Source of the DNA: Treponema sp.
GTDB taxonomy: Bacteria > Spirochaetota > Spirochaetia > Treponematales > Treponemataceae
Assembly: GCA_017613485.1 (NCBI GenBank)
Contig: JAGADS010000162.1
Coordinates: 1 to 21,929 of the forward strand
Length of the DNA stretch: 21,929 nucleotides
Direction of reading: 5' to 3'
Below, one piece after another: positions 8,314-14,833 of the stretch (its first letter is position 1; each line of letters starts with the position of its first letter). The translations under genes and the position numbers were made by a program. Under the pieces are notes generated by a model. It made no database searches. It saw only the letters and a list, made by a program, of their open reading frames with translations, and was not told the origin of the DNA.

Positions 8314-9046
8314 TCTGAACCACCTGTATCTGTCTGTTGAACAGCGAGACATAATAATCTTCAAGAGACATACCACCACCAAGAACTTTTTCCGCACTTA
8401 CACAGGAAAGGATTTTTCCTTCGCTGATAAAAATATAGTCAGTGGCAAGTTCCTGTAACTCAGCAAGAATATGGCTTGAAATAATGATTGTTATTCCGTC
8501 GTCTTTTTGAAGAGACAAAAGAAGCTTACGGACAGAAATCATGCCCAGAGGATCAAGACCGTTAACAGGCTCATCAAGAACAAGAAGTTCTGGAGAAGAT
8601 ATTAGGGAAGCCGCAATGCCCAGACGCTGTTTCATGCCCAAGGAAAAATCACGCAGCTTTTTATTTCCTGTATTAGAAAGCCCGGTTCGCTCAAGCAGAG
8701 ACGGAATAATTGAAAAGTCTTTCATGCCATACAAAAGCGCATACAGACGAAGATTCTCCGTTGCATCAAGCGAAGGTTCAAATACAGGACCTTCTATCAT
8801 GCAGCCAAGTTTCTTTCTGTTTTGTGCAATTGATTTTTTATCTGATGAACCAAAAAGTTCCACAGTACCGGACGTGGGATTTGAAAGCCCGGTGATTATC
8901 CGCATGGCTGTAGTTTTCCCCGCACCGTTTTCTCCGACAAATCCGTAGATGCGTCCCTTTTCCATTGAAAAAGACACATTGCTCAGGGCGTGCTGTCTGC
9001 CGTAGACCTTTGTAATGTTTTTCAGTTCAAGAAGTTTCTCATTCAT
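8306..9046 (-). CDS. ABC transporter ATP-binding protein (antimicrobial-peptide exporter type)
   Basis: A 246-residue ATPase with all the family motifs: Walker A GENGAGKTT (38-46), Q-loop region after residue 80, signature FSLGMKQ (134-140), Walker B LLVLDEP (154-160) and switch His192 in IISSHIL. The start MNEKLLELKNITKVYG and the DFSLGMKQRLGIA segment resemble the BcrA/lantibiotic-immunity branch. Such ATPases power two-component exporters for bacitracin or lantibiotics. The start at 9046 is preferred on the family N-terminus, with only a weak GGCGG upstream; an ATG eight codons earlier (9070) is possible. It is the first gene of the seven-gene minus-strand chain and overlaps the permease gene by 8 nt. 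No convincing promoter was found in the 145 bases shared with the divergent toxin-antitoxin genes. Confidence 0.92.
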   Translation of the reverse strand: MNEKLLELKNITKVYGRQHALSNVSFSMEKGRIYGFVGENGAGKTTAMRIITGLSNPTSGTVELFGSSDKKSIAQNRKKLGCMIEGPVFEPSLDATENLRLYALLYGMKDFSIIPSLLERTGLSNTGNKKLRDFSLGMKQRLGIAASLISSPELLVLDEPVNGLDPLGMISVRKLLLSLQKDDGITIIISSHILAELQELATDYIFISEGKILSCVSAEKVLGGGMSLEDYYVSLFNRQIQVVQND

Positions 9047-9168
9047 GCCGCCAGTATATGAGAAATCCATTATCTGAAAAATCGAGAAGTATTAACTGAA
9101 TATTAAATTTTTGGATGATATCCCCACTAAAAAAACAAGTAACTATTCATCGAAATCACGTTAATAAC

Positions 9169-9197
9169 TTGAGAAAATGGCAATATTATGATATTAT
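9169..9197 (+). promoter_or_regulatory. Candidate promoter of the toxin-antitoxin pair
   Basis: TTGAGA (9169-9174), a 17-base spacer and TATTAT (9192-9197) match sigma-70 consensus at five of six positions each. The -10 region overlaps an AT-rich inverted repeat (attat 9185-9189, ataat 9196-9200), a likely operator site because Phd/YefM antitoxins repress their own promoters. The leader would be only about 12 nt, with the ribosome site starting at 9205. Confidence 0.4.
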
Positions 9198-9215
9198 AAT
9201 GATATGGAGGTTATT

Positions 9216-9476
9216 ATGCTTCAAATTAGACCTGTTTCTGATTTGCGGAATAAGTTTGCTGAAATAGAAAATATCGTGTCAAAAAATAGAAGTCCTGTTT
9301 TCCTCACAAAAAATGGTTACGGTTCCATGGTTGTGATGAGTCTGGATTTGTATGAAAGTCTTACTAACAATATAGAAGCCCGCCTTGATGAAGCTGATTT
9401 TCAGGCCGCATCTACTGATGAAAGACTCACACATGACGATGTTTTTTCAAATATTCGTGCTAGAATAAAGGCATAG
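9216..9476 (+). CDS. Phd/YefM-family antitoxin
   Basis: An 86-residue protein with the family pattern: an N-terminal DNA-binding fold starting MLQIRPVSDLRNKF, the strand PVFLTKNGYGSMVVMS, and a flexible acidic C-terminal part that would wrap around the toxin. It should neutralise the ParE/RelE-type toxin encoded 2 nt downstream and, with it, repress the shared promoter. The start at 9216 is set by TGGAGG at 9205-9210; an ATG four codons earlier lies before this site and would not use it. The pair sits alone on the plus strand between two minus-strand blocks, as is common for mobile toxin-antitoxin modules. Confidence 0.92.
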   Translation: MLQIRPVSDLRNKFAEIENIVSKNRSPVFLTKNGYGSMVVMSLDLYESLTNNIEARLDEADFQAASTDERLTHDDVFSNIRARIKA

Positions 9477-9478
9477 TA

Positions 9479-9787
9479 ATGAGCAAATACACATTAAGTT
9501 ATCTTCCCATTGCAAAACAGGATTTGGCAGAAATAATCGATTATATACAAAACAACCTGCAAAATCCCATAGCCGCAAAAAACACTCTATCAAAAATAGA
9601 AAACGCCATACTTGAAAGACTTGAATCGCCAGAATCATTTGCAATATGGCAATCTAAGAAAAAACGTCCATATCCTTATAGAAGAATAAATGTTGGTAAC
9701 TACACGGTATGGTATGTTGTGATTGATAAAGTGATGGAAATCCGAAGAATTTTATATTCACATCGAAATGAAGAAAACCTGATTTAG
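9479..9787 (+). CDS. RelE/ParE-superfamily toxin
   Basis: A 102-residue protein with the compact RelE/ParE layout: strand YTLSYLPIAKQDL, a helical hairpin (AEIIDYIQNN and the IENAILERL helix), then the strands YRRINVGNYTVWYVV and MEIRRILYSHRN. Relatives are either ribosome-dependent mRNA endonucleases (RelE) or DNA gyrase poisons (ParE). The sequence, with YPYRRI and a C-terminal HR pair, is closer to the ParE/RelE_StbE branch, but the target cannot be told from sequence. The gene follows the antitoxin stop after 2 nt, so the two are surely cotranscribed. It ends 33 nt from the convergent transglycosylase-like gene, with no clear terminator between them. Confidence 0.92.
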   Translation: MSKYTLSYLPIAKQDLAEIIDYIQNNLQNPIAAKNTLSKIENAILERLESPESFAIWQSKKKRPYPYRRINVGNYTVWYVVIDKVMEIRRILYSHRNEENLI

Positions 9788-9820
9788 GCTGAAAAGAAAA
9801 AATATAAAAGCATGACCAAA

Positions 9821-10528
9821 TTATTTTTTTCTAAGAATCCTATAATAATCTGATGATATCTGCACGTAATTCCATGATGGAGTGTTTCTGCTTCCGTAGG
9901 GATAGGAATCAACAGAGGAAATCTTTTCCAGTGTTTCCCTTTTGTAAAAATACCCTGAATTATATGCGGCCGCTATAATCTTAAGATTGTCTTCCGGGGT
10001 TTCGGGTTCAAGCGAATAATAATCCATGCAAATGTCGATGAATGCAAACAGATAGGCTATCTCTGTCTCAGGTGTCGTAAGCCGCATTATCCGCATTTGA
10101 CGTGTCATAATATTGGAGATATCGCCGTTGTAATCGATTATGGCATACTTTTGTTTTAGGGCAGGATTCTTGGCAATTTGAATTTCCACGCTTTCTGCAA
10201 ATATCGGTTTTATCTGGAAAAAACCAATTGAGCAACCTTCCGCATCAAGGCTTGTTGAATAGAGTATTTCATTTGCAAAAGTCTCCATCTCATCCCTGAA
10301 TGCCGAGTAGCGCATCAACTCCGGGAAAACTACTGCAAGAGCAAAATCACAGTTCTGATATCCCATCTTCTGCATGACGAATCTGATTTCAAGCGAAAGC
10401 TTTACGGCATCTTTATATGCATCTGGATTGGCCTGTGCAAAAGACTTTAGTCCCTTGTCATTTGAGCCCGTATCAGCAAAGGCAGAGATGAATAATGAAA
10501 ATATAAAAAGCAGAAAGAGCTTTTTCAT
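9821..10528 (-). CDS. Secreted lytic-transglycosylase-like (lysozyme-fold) protein
   Basis: A 235-residue protein with a signal peptide (cleavage near AFA, residue 18). It carries the spaced motifs of the SLT/lysozyme-like fold: a probable catalytic Glu70 in VVFPELMRYSAF, SIGFFQIKPIF (100-110, replacing the usual GLMQI) and AAYNSG (187-192). Such enzymes cut the glycan strands of peptidoglycan in the periplasm. The motifs are diverged, so activity is likely but not certain. Its ATG overlaps the TGA of the CsgG/FGE gene (TGATG), and there is no Shine-Dalgarno before it, so its translation probably depends on ribosomes finishing the upstream gene. This links it to the lipoprotein cluster, where a cell-wall-remodelling role fits well. 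Confidence 0.8.
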   Translation of the reverse strand: MKKLFLLFIFSLFISAFADTGSNDKGLKSFAQANPDAYKDAVKLSLEIRFVMQKMGYQNCDFALAVVFPELMRYSAFRDEMETFANEILYSTSLDAEGCSIGFFQIKPIFAESVEIQIAKNPALKQKYAIIDYNGDISNIMTRQMRIMRLTTPETEIAYLFAFIDICMDYYSLEPETPEDNLKIIAAAYNSGYFYKRETLEKISSVDSYPYGSRNTPSWNYVQISSDYYRILRKK

Positions 10529-12891
10529 CAATACAGAGAGTTATACCTGCAGATTCTAAATCCAACACCCTTATCTTTTCTGTCAGGATTTTGCCTTACC
10601 ATTCTAGAAAGGTTACACTGTCTTGCATCATTATAAAAACAACCACCTTTGATATACACGTCGTACTCGCACCAAACCCATGAGTATTTTGAACAGTCGC
10701 TCCAACACCATTCCCATACGTTGCCTGTCATGTCATAAAGACCGTTTTCATTTGCAGCCTTCTGCCCTACTTCCTGATGCTTTGCTATTTTCTTATAATT
10801 CATGTCATATTCATTGCTAATACTGTTTTCCGAATACCATGCAAGATTTCCAATTTCTGATCCACCAGAAAAATTCGTTGGGAAATAATATGTCTTCTCT
10901 CCTTTTTGAATTGTCTGATACTTTCTTCCTGCCGCAACATCCCATTCATCTGGAGTAGGAAGCCTCCAACCAAGCGCATATTTATCTGTGTAAACGATTT
11001 TCTTCGACTGTGCATCCGCCTGTGTATATGGAATGGTCATTTCCCTATTACTGTAATAGACAAAATCCGCTGTATCACCCTGAACTAGTCTTGTAAGCTC
11101 ATTGCAAAATGCAACCGCCTCATACCAAGTTATATTTTCTACCGGCATGTTTTTGGGCATTTCCTTATGTAACTCACCATTGTATTCATAATCACATCTT
11201 TCCCCATTGTAATAGCGGGTATAGTATGTTTCGTACGAACTTGTTGTTCTCTCTCCACTCCAGTTTGATACTTTATAACTGTTCTTATATTCGCTTGGAT
11301 TATTTCCCATAACATACTCGTAAAGTTCCTGAGTCATCTCGTATTTCCCAAAGATTATATCACCATAATCCAGTTGATTGCTTTTTACCAGAACTTCTCC
11401 CGTGTAATCGAATCTCTTTCCGTCAATTTCAATTCCGTCAGTATAAATTTTACGGAAACCATAATCATCCGCTTCTAAAACATACCTGTCTTCTTCCTCT
11501 CCATAATAGAAACTTGACGCGGCCTGTAATACACTGTCTGCCTTTGGTTTTGCATCGGATGTTTTCTTCTTATTGTCAGAATCTGTTTTATTTTCTGTTG
11601 AATAAACTTCTGTCTCAGAATCATTCTCAGCTACCGTAGATTTTGCATCGTATTTTACAGGCACTCTGTTTACGCGTTTCATTGGGCTGGCTGAAAACAG
11701 TTCTGCTCCTGTTGTTTTTCTTGTAACTGAGACTTTTGTGACACGCACATGGAATTCATCAGTTCCTGTAATACGCTCTAGCTTAAAGACAAGCTGTCCT
11801 ACGATTTCATTTTTTTCCTTAGGCTCCTGAATACGTTTATAATCCAGCTCGTCATTTGCCTTTACAGTGATTTTATATGACTCTATGAAAGGTACATTTG
11901 CATCCTGTGAATTGAATGTAATCGGAAAGTAATGATCATTCCGTTCAAAGTCACCTATCGTAACAAATATCTGCTCCTGGCCGACAAGCTTAAACTCTTT
12001 GTGGAGCATGGCCTCTATAACATTCTCTTTTTTGTTCTCGCAGTTTTTTATACCCGCGGCATATTTTTCCGTTACGGTTTTTTGTATATCTGCAAGTTTT
12101 TTATCACGCTCATTCTCAAGATATTTTATTCTCTCTTTTCTGTCTTTTTCCCTAAACGCATCATCTTCCCAGGGATTATATTTTTTCTGGTTAGCCTCAG
12201 CAATTTTATCTTCATATTCACTTCGGATTTCACCCTGACTGTTCAGTATTTCCTCATCACGCTGCTGCTCAAGCTTTCTTTTTTGTGTTTTCCATTTATC
12301 TATTTCCGCAAGATAATCAGGAAGCGTCACAAGTTCCTTCGTGTTCTTTAGTTTTTCGGCAACAAGCTTTGAATCTGCAATGTAATGTTTTTCAGGACCG
12401 GCAACATAATTTCCCGTTGCAACATCAATTGTGCTTACAATAAGCTGTTTTGTATTGTCAATCAGTTCAAAACTTACACTGACAATATATTTTGCTCCCT
12501 GTTCCTGACCAAGGGCCACCATATCAGCATCACTTACAAAACCCGAATACTGATAGTCTATCTCTGCCTTACGTGCGGCCTGTGCGGTTTTACTGCGTGC
12601 AAGAAGCTGAATATTTTTTATTTTCTTAAGTTCAATTTCAAATTGTTCTACAAGGTATTCTCCCATCTCTTCTGTCTCGGTATTGCTTACCACAACAGCC
12701 ACAGTGGGTTTATACTTTTTGAATTCTTTCGTATTGAAGAAAGTCTTAATCTCTTTTATTGATGAAGGAATAGCTTTGACAAGATCCTCCGTTTTATGTG
12801 TTTGAGCAAAGACACTTGCATTTACAAAAATCAGCATCAGCATAAAACAGGTTTTCAGCACTATTCTGCTTCGGTTAAATAATTTCAACAT
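10528..12891 (-). CDS. CsgG/LpoB-like domain fused to an FGE-sulfatase (SUMF1) domain
   Basis: A 787-residue exported protein. After a signal peptide (ending near VFAQ, residue 30), residues about 50-190 form a CsgG/LpoB-like domain (TVAVVVSN, LLARSKTAQAARKAEIDYQYSG, ALGQEQGAKYIVSVS). This fold is found in outer-membrane assembly proteins and in activators of penicillin-binding proteins. Next come a charged coiled coil (about 195-300), a beta region, and an acidic linker (about 430-455). The C-terminal half is an FGE-sulfatase domain with WRLPTPDEW (642-650) and GNVWEW (723-728). By alignment to formylglycine-generating enzyme, the first copper-binding Cys is Asn754 and only the second (Cys759) remains, so a binding or structural role is more likely than catalysis. 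GGAGG precedes the ATG by six bases. It is followed by the overlapping transglycosylase-like gene. Confidence 0.88.
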   Translation of the reverse strand: MLKLFNRSRIVLKTCFMLMLIFVNASVFAQTHKTEDLVKAIPSSIKEIKTFFNTKEFKKYKPTVAVVVSNTETEEMGEYLVEQFEIELKKIKNIQLLARSKTAQAARKAEIDYQYSGFVSDADMVALGQEQGAKYIVSVSFELIDNTKQLIVSTIDVATGNYVAGPEKHYIADSKLVAEKLKNTKELVTLPDYLAEIDKWKTQKRKLEQQRDEEILNSQGEIRSEYEDKIAEANQKKYNPWEDDAFREKDRKERIKYLENERDKKLADIQKTVTEKYAAGIKNCENKKENVIEAMLHKEFKLVGQEQIFVTIGDFERNDHYFPITFNSQDANVPFIESYKITVKANDELDYKRIQEPKEKNEIVGQLVFKLERITGTDEFHVRVTKVSVTRKTTGAELFSASPMKRVNRVPVKYDAKSTVAENDSETEVYSTENKTDSDNKKKTSDAKPKADSVLQAASSFYYGEEEDRYVLEADDYGFRKIYTDGIEIDGKRFDYTGEVLVKSNQLDYGDIIFGKYEMTQELYEYVMGNNPSEYKNSYKVSNWSGERTTSSYETYYTRYYNGERCDYEYNGELHKEMPKNMPVENITWYEAVAFCNELTRLVQGDTADFVYYSNREMTIPYTQADAQSKKIVYTDKYALGWRLPTPDEWDVAAGRKYQTIQKGEKTYYFPTNFSGGSEIGNLAWYSENSISNEYDMNYKKIAKHQEVGQKAANENGLYDMTGNVWEWCWSDCSKYSWVWCEYDVYIKGGCFYNDARQCNLSRMVRQNPDRKDKGVGFRICRYNSLY

Positions 12892-12923
12892 GTTATTCCT
12901 CCATCATTGCATACTTTAAATAG

Positions 12924-12946
12924 ATTGCCGGGTCGTGCCCGGCAAT
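12924..12946. repeat. Dispersed palindrome between two operon genes
   Basis: A 9-bp perfect stem (attgccggg / cccggcaat) with a 5-nt loop, followed by gaca. It belongs to the same family as 1709-1731. It lies in the 95-nt gap between the 232-residue lipoprotein gene and the CsgG/FGE gene, about 33 bases before the latter's start. In RNA it would form a strong hairpin that could protect upstream mRNA or reduce read-through. Confidence 0.7.
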
Positions 12947-12986
12947 GACATATACTTTTTAGTCATCCCATGACAAATCTTTTAAT

Positions 12987-13685
12987 CTATTTGTCTTCTT
13001 CCATGTGCTCAAAGATGATTGCACTCATAAGAACATCCTCTGCCTTGCGCTTTATTTCCTTTTGCTTTTCTGTCTTGGCATCTACTTTCCCCAATGCCTT
13101 GTTCATCTGAGTCCTGAAATCATCCTCATCCATTGCATAAACTACAAAATACTGGAAATAATCTTCTGTGGTCTTTGCATCATTATCTACAACACGTTCC
13201 TCTACCCAGTAATCAAGCTTCTTTACAAGACCGGTTATTTTTGTCTTTGTAAATGTTCCTACAAGATCCTCAAGATAAGACTGCGACTCTGCATCATCAA
13301 TACTGCCCTGCTGAGCACCACCAAATGCAGCGACAACATAATTGCTTACTGCACGGCCAAATCCACCCTGAATATCAAAGTTATTTGTCCATGACTTTAG
13401 TATGTTAAGATTCTTTCCACGGTTCTCTGCAAGGAAAATCACTTTGTCCTTAAGTTCAGGCCTGTTGCCCAAAGAATCATAATTTCCATCAACTGCATCA
13501 GAAACCCATACTGGAATTTCCTGTCCGATAGCAGCACCCTTCCAGTCAATTAACTCACGCTCAACATGCTTTGCTTTTTTCTCAACCGGTTTGGGCCCAG
13601 TCTTTCCTGAAGTAGTTGCACATGACATAAGACTTAATGCCGAAGCCGCCAATGACACGAACACAATGTTCCTTAAAATTTTCAT
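12987..13685 (-). CDS. Putative lipoprotein, LPP20-like
   Basis: A 232-residue lipoprotein. The signal runs from a basic start through a hydrophobic core to LMSC, with the lipidated Cys at residue 22, followed by a Ser/Thr/Lys-rich tether. The mature domain (IPVWVSDAVDGNYDSLG early, then WVEER, YFQYFVVYAMDEDDF near the end) resembles LPP20-type outer-membrane lipoproteins; this is a judgement from pattern, not a search. The start at 13685 is set by GGAGG five bases upstream; an ATG four codons earlier overlaps this site. It follows the larger LPP20-like gene by 51 nt and precedes the CsgG/FGE gene, so it is probably part of one envelope operon. Confidence 0.78.
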   Translation of the reverse strand: MKILRNIVFVSLAASALSLMSCATTSGKTGPKPVEKKAKHVERELIDWKGAAIGQEIPVWVSDAVDGNYDSLGNRPELKDKVIFLAENRGKNLNILKSWTNNFDIQGGFGRAVSNYVVAAFGGAQQGSIDDAESQSYLEDLVGTFTKTKITGLVKKLDYWVEERVVDNDAKTTEDYFQYFVVYAMDEDDFRTQMNKALGKVDAKTEKQKEIKRKAEDVLMSAIIFEHMEEDK

Positions 13686-13736
13686 ATAATCCTCCATATT
13701 TTAAGAACTGTTCCTTAACGATACAGTCCTTTATTT

Positions 13737-14657
13737 TCAATTCAGTTTCTGAGAAAACGATTCCATCAAATCAGCTTCAATTTTTGCAAATGACTTCCGC
13801 CAAGCAACATCCTCATGATTTTCCGGTGCACCTTCCCTGTCAAATTTTTTTGTATAAGAGAACACGGTTTTCCCGTCCGAAGTTTTTGCCTGCACAAGTA
13901 TGGAAGGGCTAAGAAATATTCCTGCCGCATTTTTTTCCCTGTTTGCATTTATCTCTGCATTCAAGGAACAGCCATTATCTGTATGACTCACTGTGAAACC
14001 GCTATCCTCCATCAATTGTGAAAGAGTATTCCGCACCACATTATTCCAATCTCCGGTGACATGTATTGATACATCCGCATTGTCCCTGCACTTCTGATAC
14101 GCGGCCTGCATAAGTGAAACAAGTTTTTTAGACTCAGAGAAATCCTCACTTGCATCTGGTGAAATCGTTTTTATGTTCTTTATAAGAGTGAGCGTAACAT
14201 CGGCAATTGTTTTTCCTCTTTTACATGCCGGAATTGAATAAAAAGGATTCTTTGAATTCTGTGCAATAGGCAAGAGGTTTTCCAGTACGCTTGTGTTTAT
14301 GCTGATGTTTTCCCTGAATGTTTTATACGCTTTGTCCCTGTCAATGTAAGCGACCGTGTAATACTCTTTTCCAGATTTGGCAGCCGGTGTAAACTGAACG
14401 CAATAAAACTGTGCCTCGGATTTTATATCCGCTTTCTCGTGAATGTCCCGGTTTTCAATTGAACGGTAAAATCCATTTACCTCTATTTCCTTATATTCAG
14501 CAACCAGAGAGCGGCTAACCTGGACACTTGTGTCAAAATAAAGTGAAATCTGTGCAAGTGCAGAATCCTGAGCCTCCTGAATCGAAGAGCCTGAACCCTC
14601 AGCGGAAATATATTTGTCAGATGAAAATTTTTCTAGGTCAGAGATATGCTGCTGCAT
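13737..14657 (-). CDS. LPP20-like lipoprotein whose signal peptide lies upstream of the first in-frame ATG
   Basis: From the first in-frame ATG (14657) this is 306 residues. The same frame is open back to 14768 and encodes a clear lipoprotein signal just before that ATG (LLFAFSAC, lipidated Cys codon at 14676-14678). The gene therefore truly begins upstream, but no ATG, GTG or TTG exists in frame there. An ATG at 14779, next to a strong promoter, is out of frame by one base across a C8 tract. A tract of 9 or 6 bases would give one continuous lipoprotein of 347 or 346 residues. The mature part has a helix-strand unit (SSIQEAQDSALAQISLYF) typical of LPP20 proteins, and a second half (from about residue 190) with SIHVTGDWNNVVRNTL, like a CsgG-type fold. 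It leads the envelope gene cluster. Present reading: switched off by the tract length, or a base-count error. Confidence 0.7.
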   Translation of the reverse strand: MQQHISDLEKFSSDKYISAEGSGSSIQEAQDSALAQISLYFDTSVQVSRSLVAEYKEIEVNGFYRSIENRDIHEKADIKSEAQFYCVQFTPAAKSGKEYYTVAYIDRDKAYKTFRENISINTSVLENLLPIAQNSKNPFYSIPACKRGKTIADVTLTLIKNIKTISPDASEDFSESKKLVSLMQAAYQKCRDNADVSIHVTGDWNNVVRNTLSQLMEDSGFTVSHTDNGCSLNAEINANREKNAAGIFLSPSILVQAKTSDGKTVFSYTKKFDREGAPENHEDVAWRKSFAKIEADLMESFSQKLN

Positions 14658-14748
14658 GGAACGGCCTGTTGTAGTGCAAGCCGAAAATGCAAACAGAAGA
14701 GAGATTTTTAAAATACTGCTGAATGCCCGGACACCTCGAAATATACAT

Positions 14749-14756
14749 GGGGGGGG
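14749..14756. repeat. Homopolymeric G8 (C8 on the coding strand) tract
   Basis: Eight Gs on the plus strand, read as C8 in the direction of the lipoprotein gene. It lies between the ATG at 14779 and the signal-peptide codons. The distance from that ATG to the lipoprotein frame is two bases off a multiple of three, so gain of one C or loss of two joins the frames. Tracts of this kind in Treponema pallidum vary in length and control surface-protein expression. Confidence 0.85.
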
Positions 14757-14788
14757 TATATCAGATCTCTATTATTCATGCTATTTAA

Positions 14789-14816
14789 ACTATACCACCT
14801 TTTCTATAATTGTCAA
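14789..14816 (-). promoter_or_regulatory. Strong sigma-70-type promoter for the lipoprotein cluster
   Basis: On the minus strand: TTGACA (14811-14816, perfect -35), a 16-base spacer, then TATAGT (14789-14794, five of six for -10). Transcription would begin near 14782, only a few bases before the ATG at 14779, implying a leaderless or nearly leaderless message. It lies downstream of the cyclase stop codon and is well placed to drive the envelope genes 14779-9821. Confidence 0.65.
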
Positions 14817-14833
14817 GATAAATGGAAAGTTGA

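Noticed and set aside
8314..8397. Longer N-terminus of the ABC permease
   Set aside because: It would overlap the ATPase gene by 92 bases and adds an atypical sequence; the ATG at 8313 has a ribosome site and the usual stop/start overlap.
8541..8948. 135-codon plus-strand frame opposite the ABC ATPase
   Set aside because: Exactly antisense to the Walker and signature region of a well-supported gene; Pro/Ser/Arg-rich shadow composition.
14712..14748. ATG directly after the C8 tract (14748) as the lipoprotein start
   Set aside because: It is out of frame with the signal peptide whatever the tract length, and its frame stops after about 36 codons.
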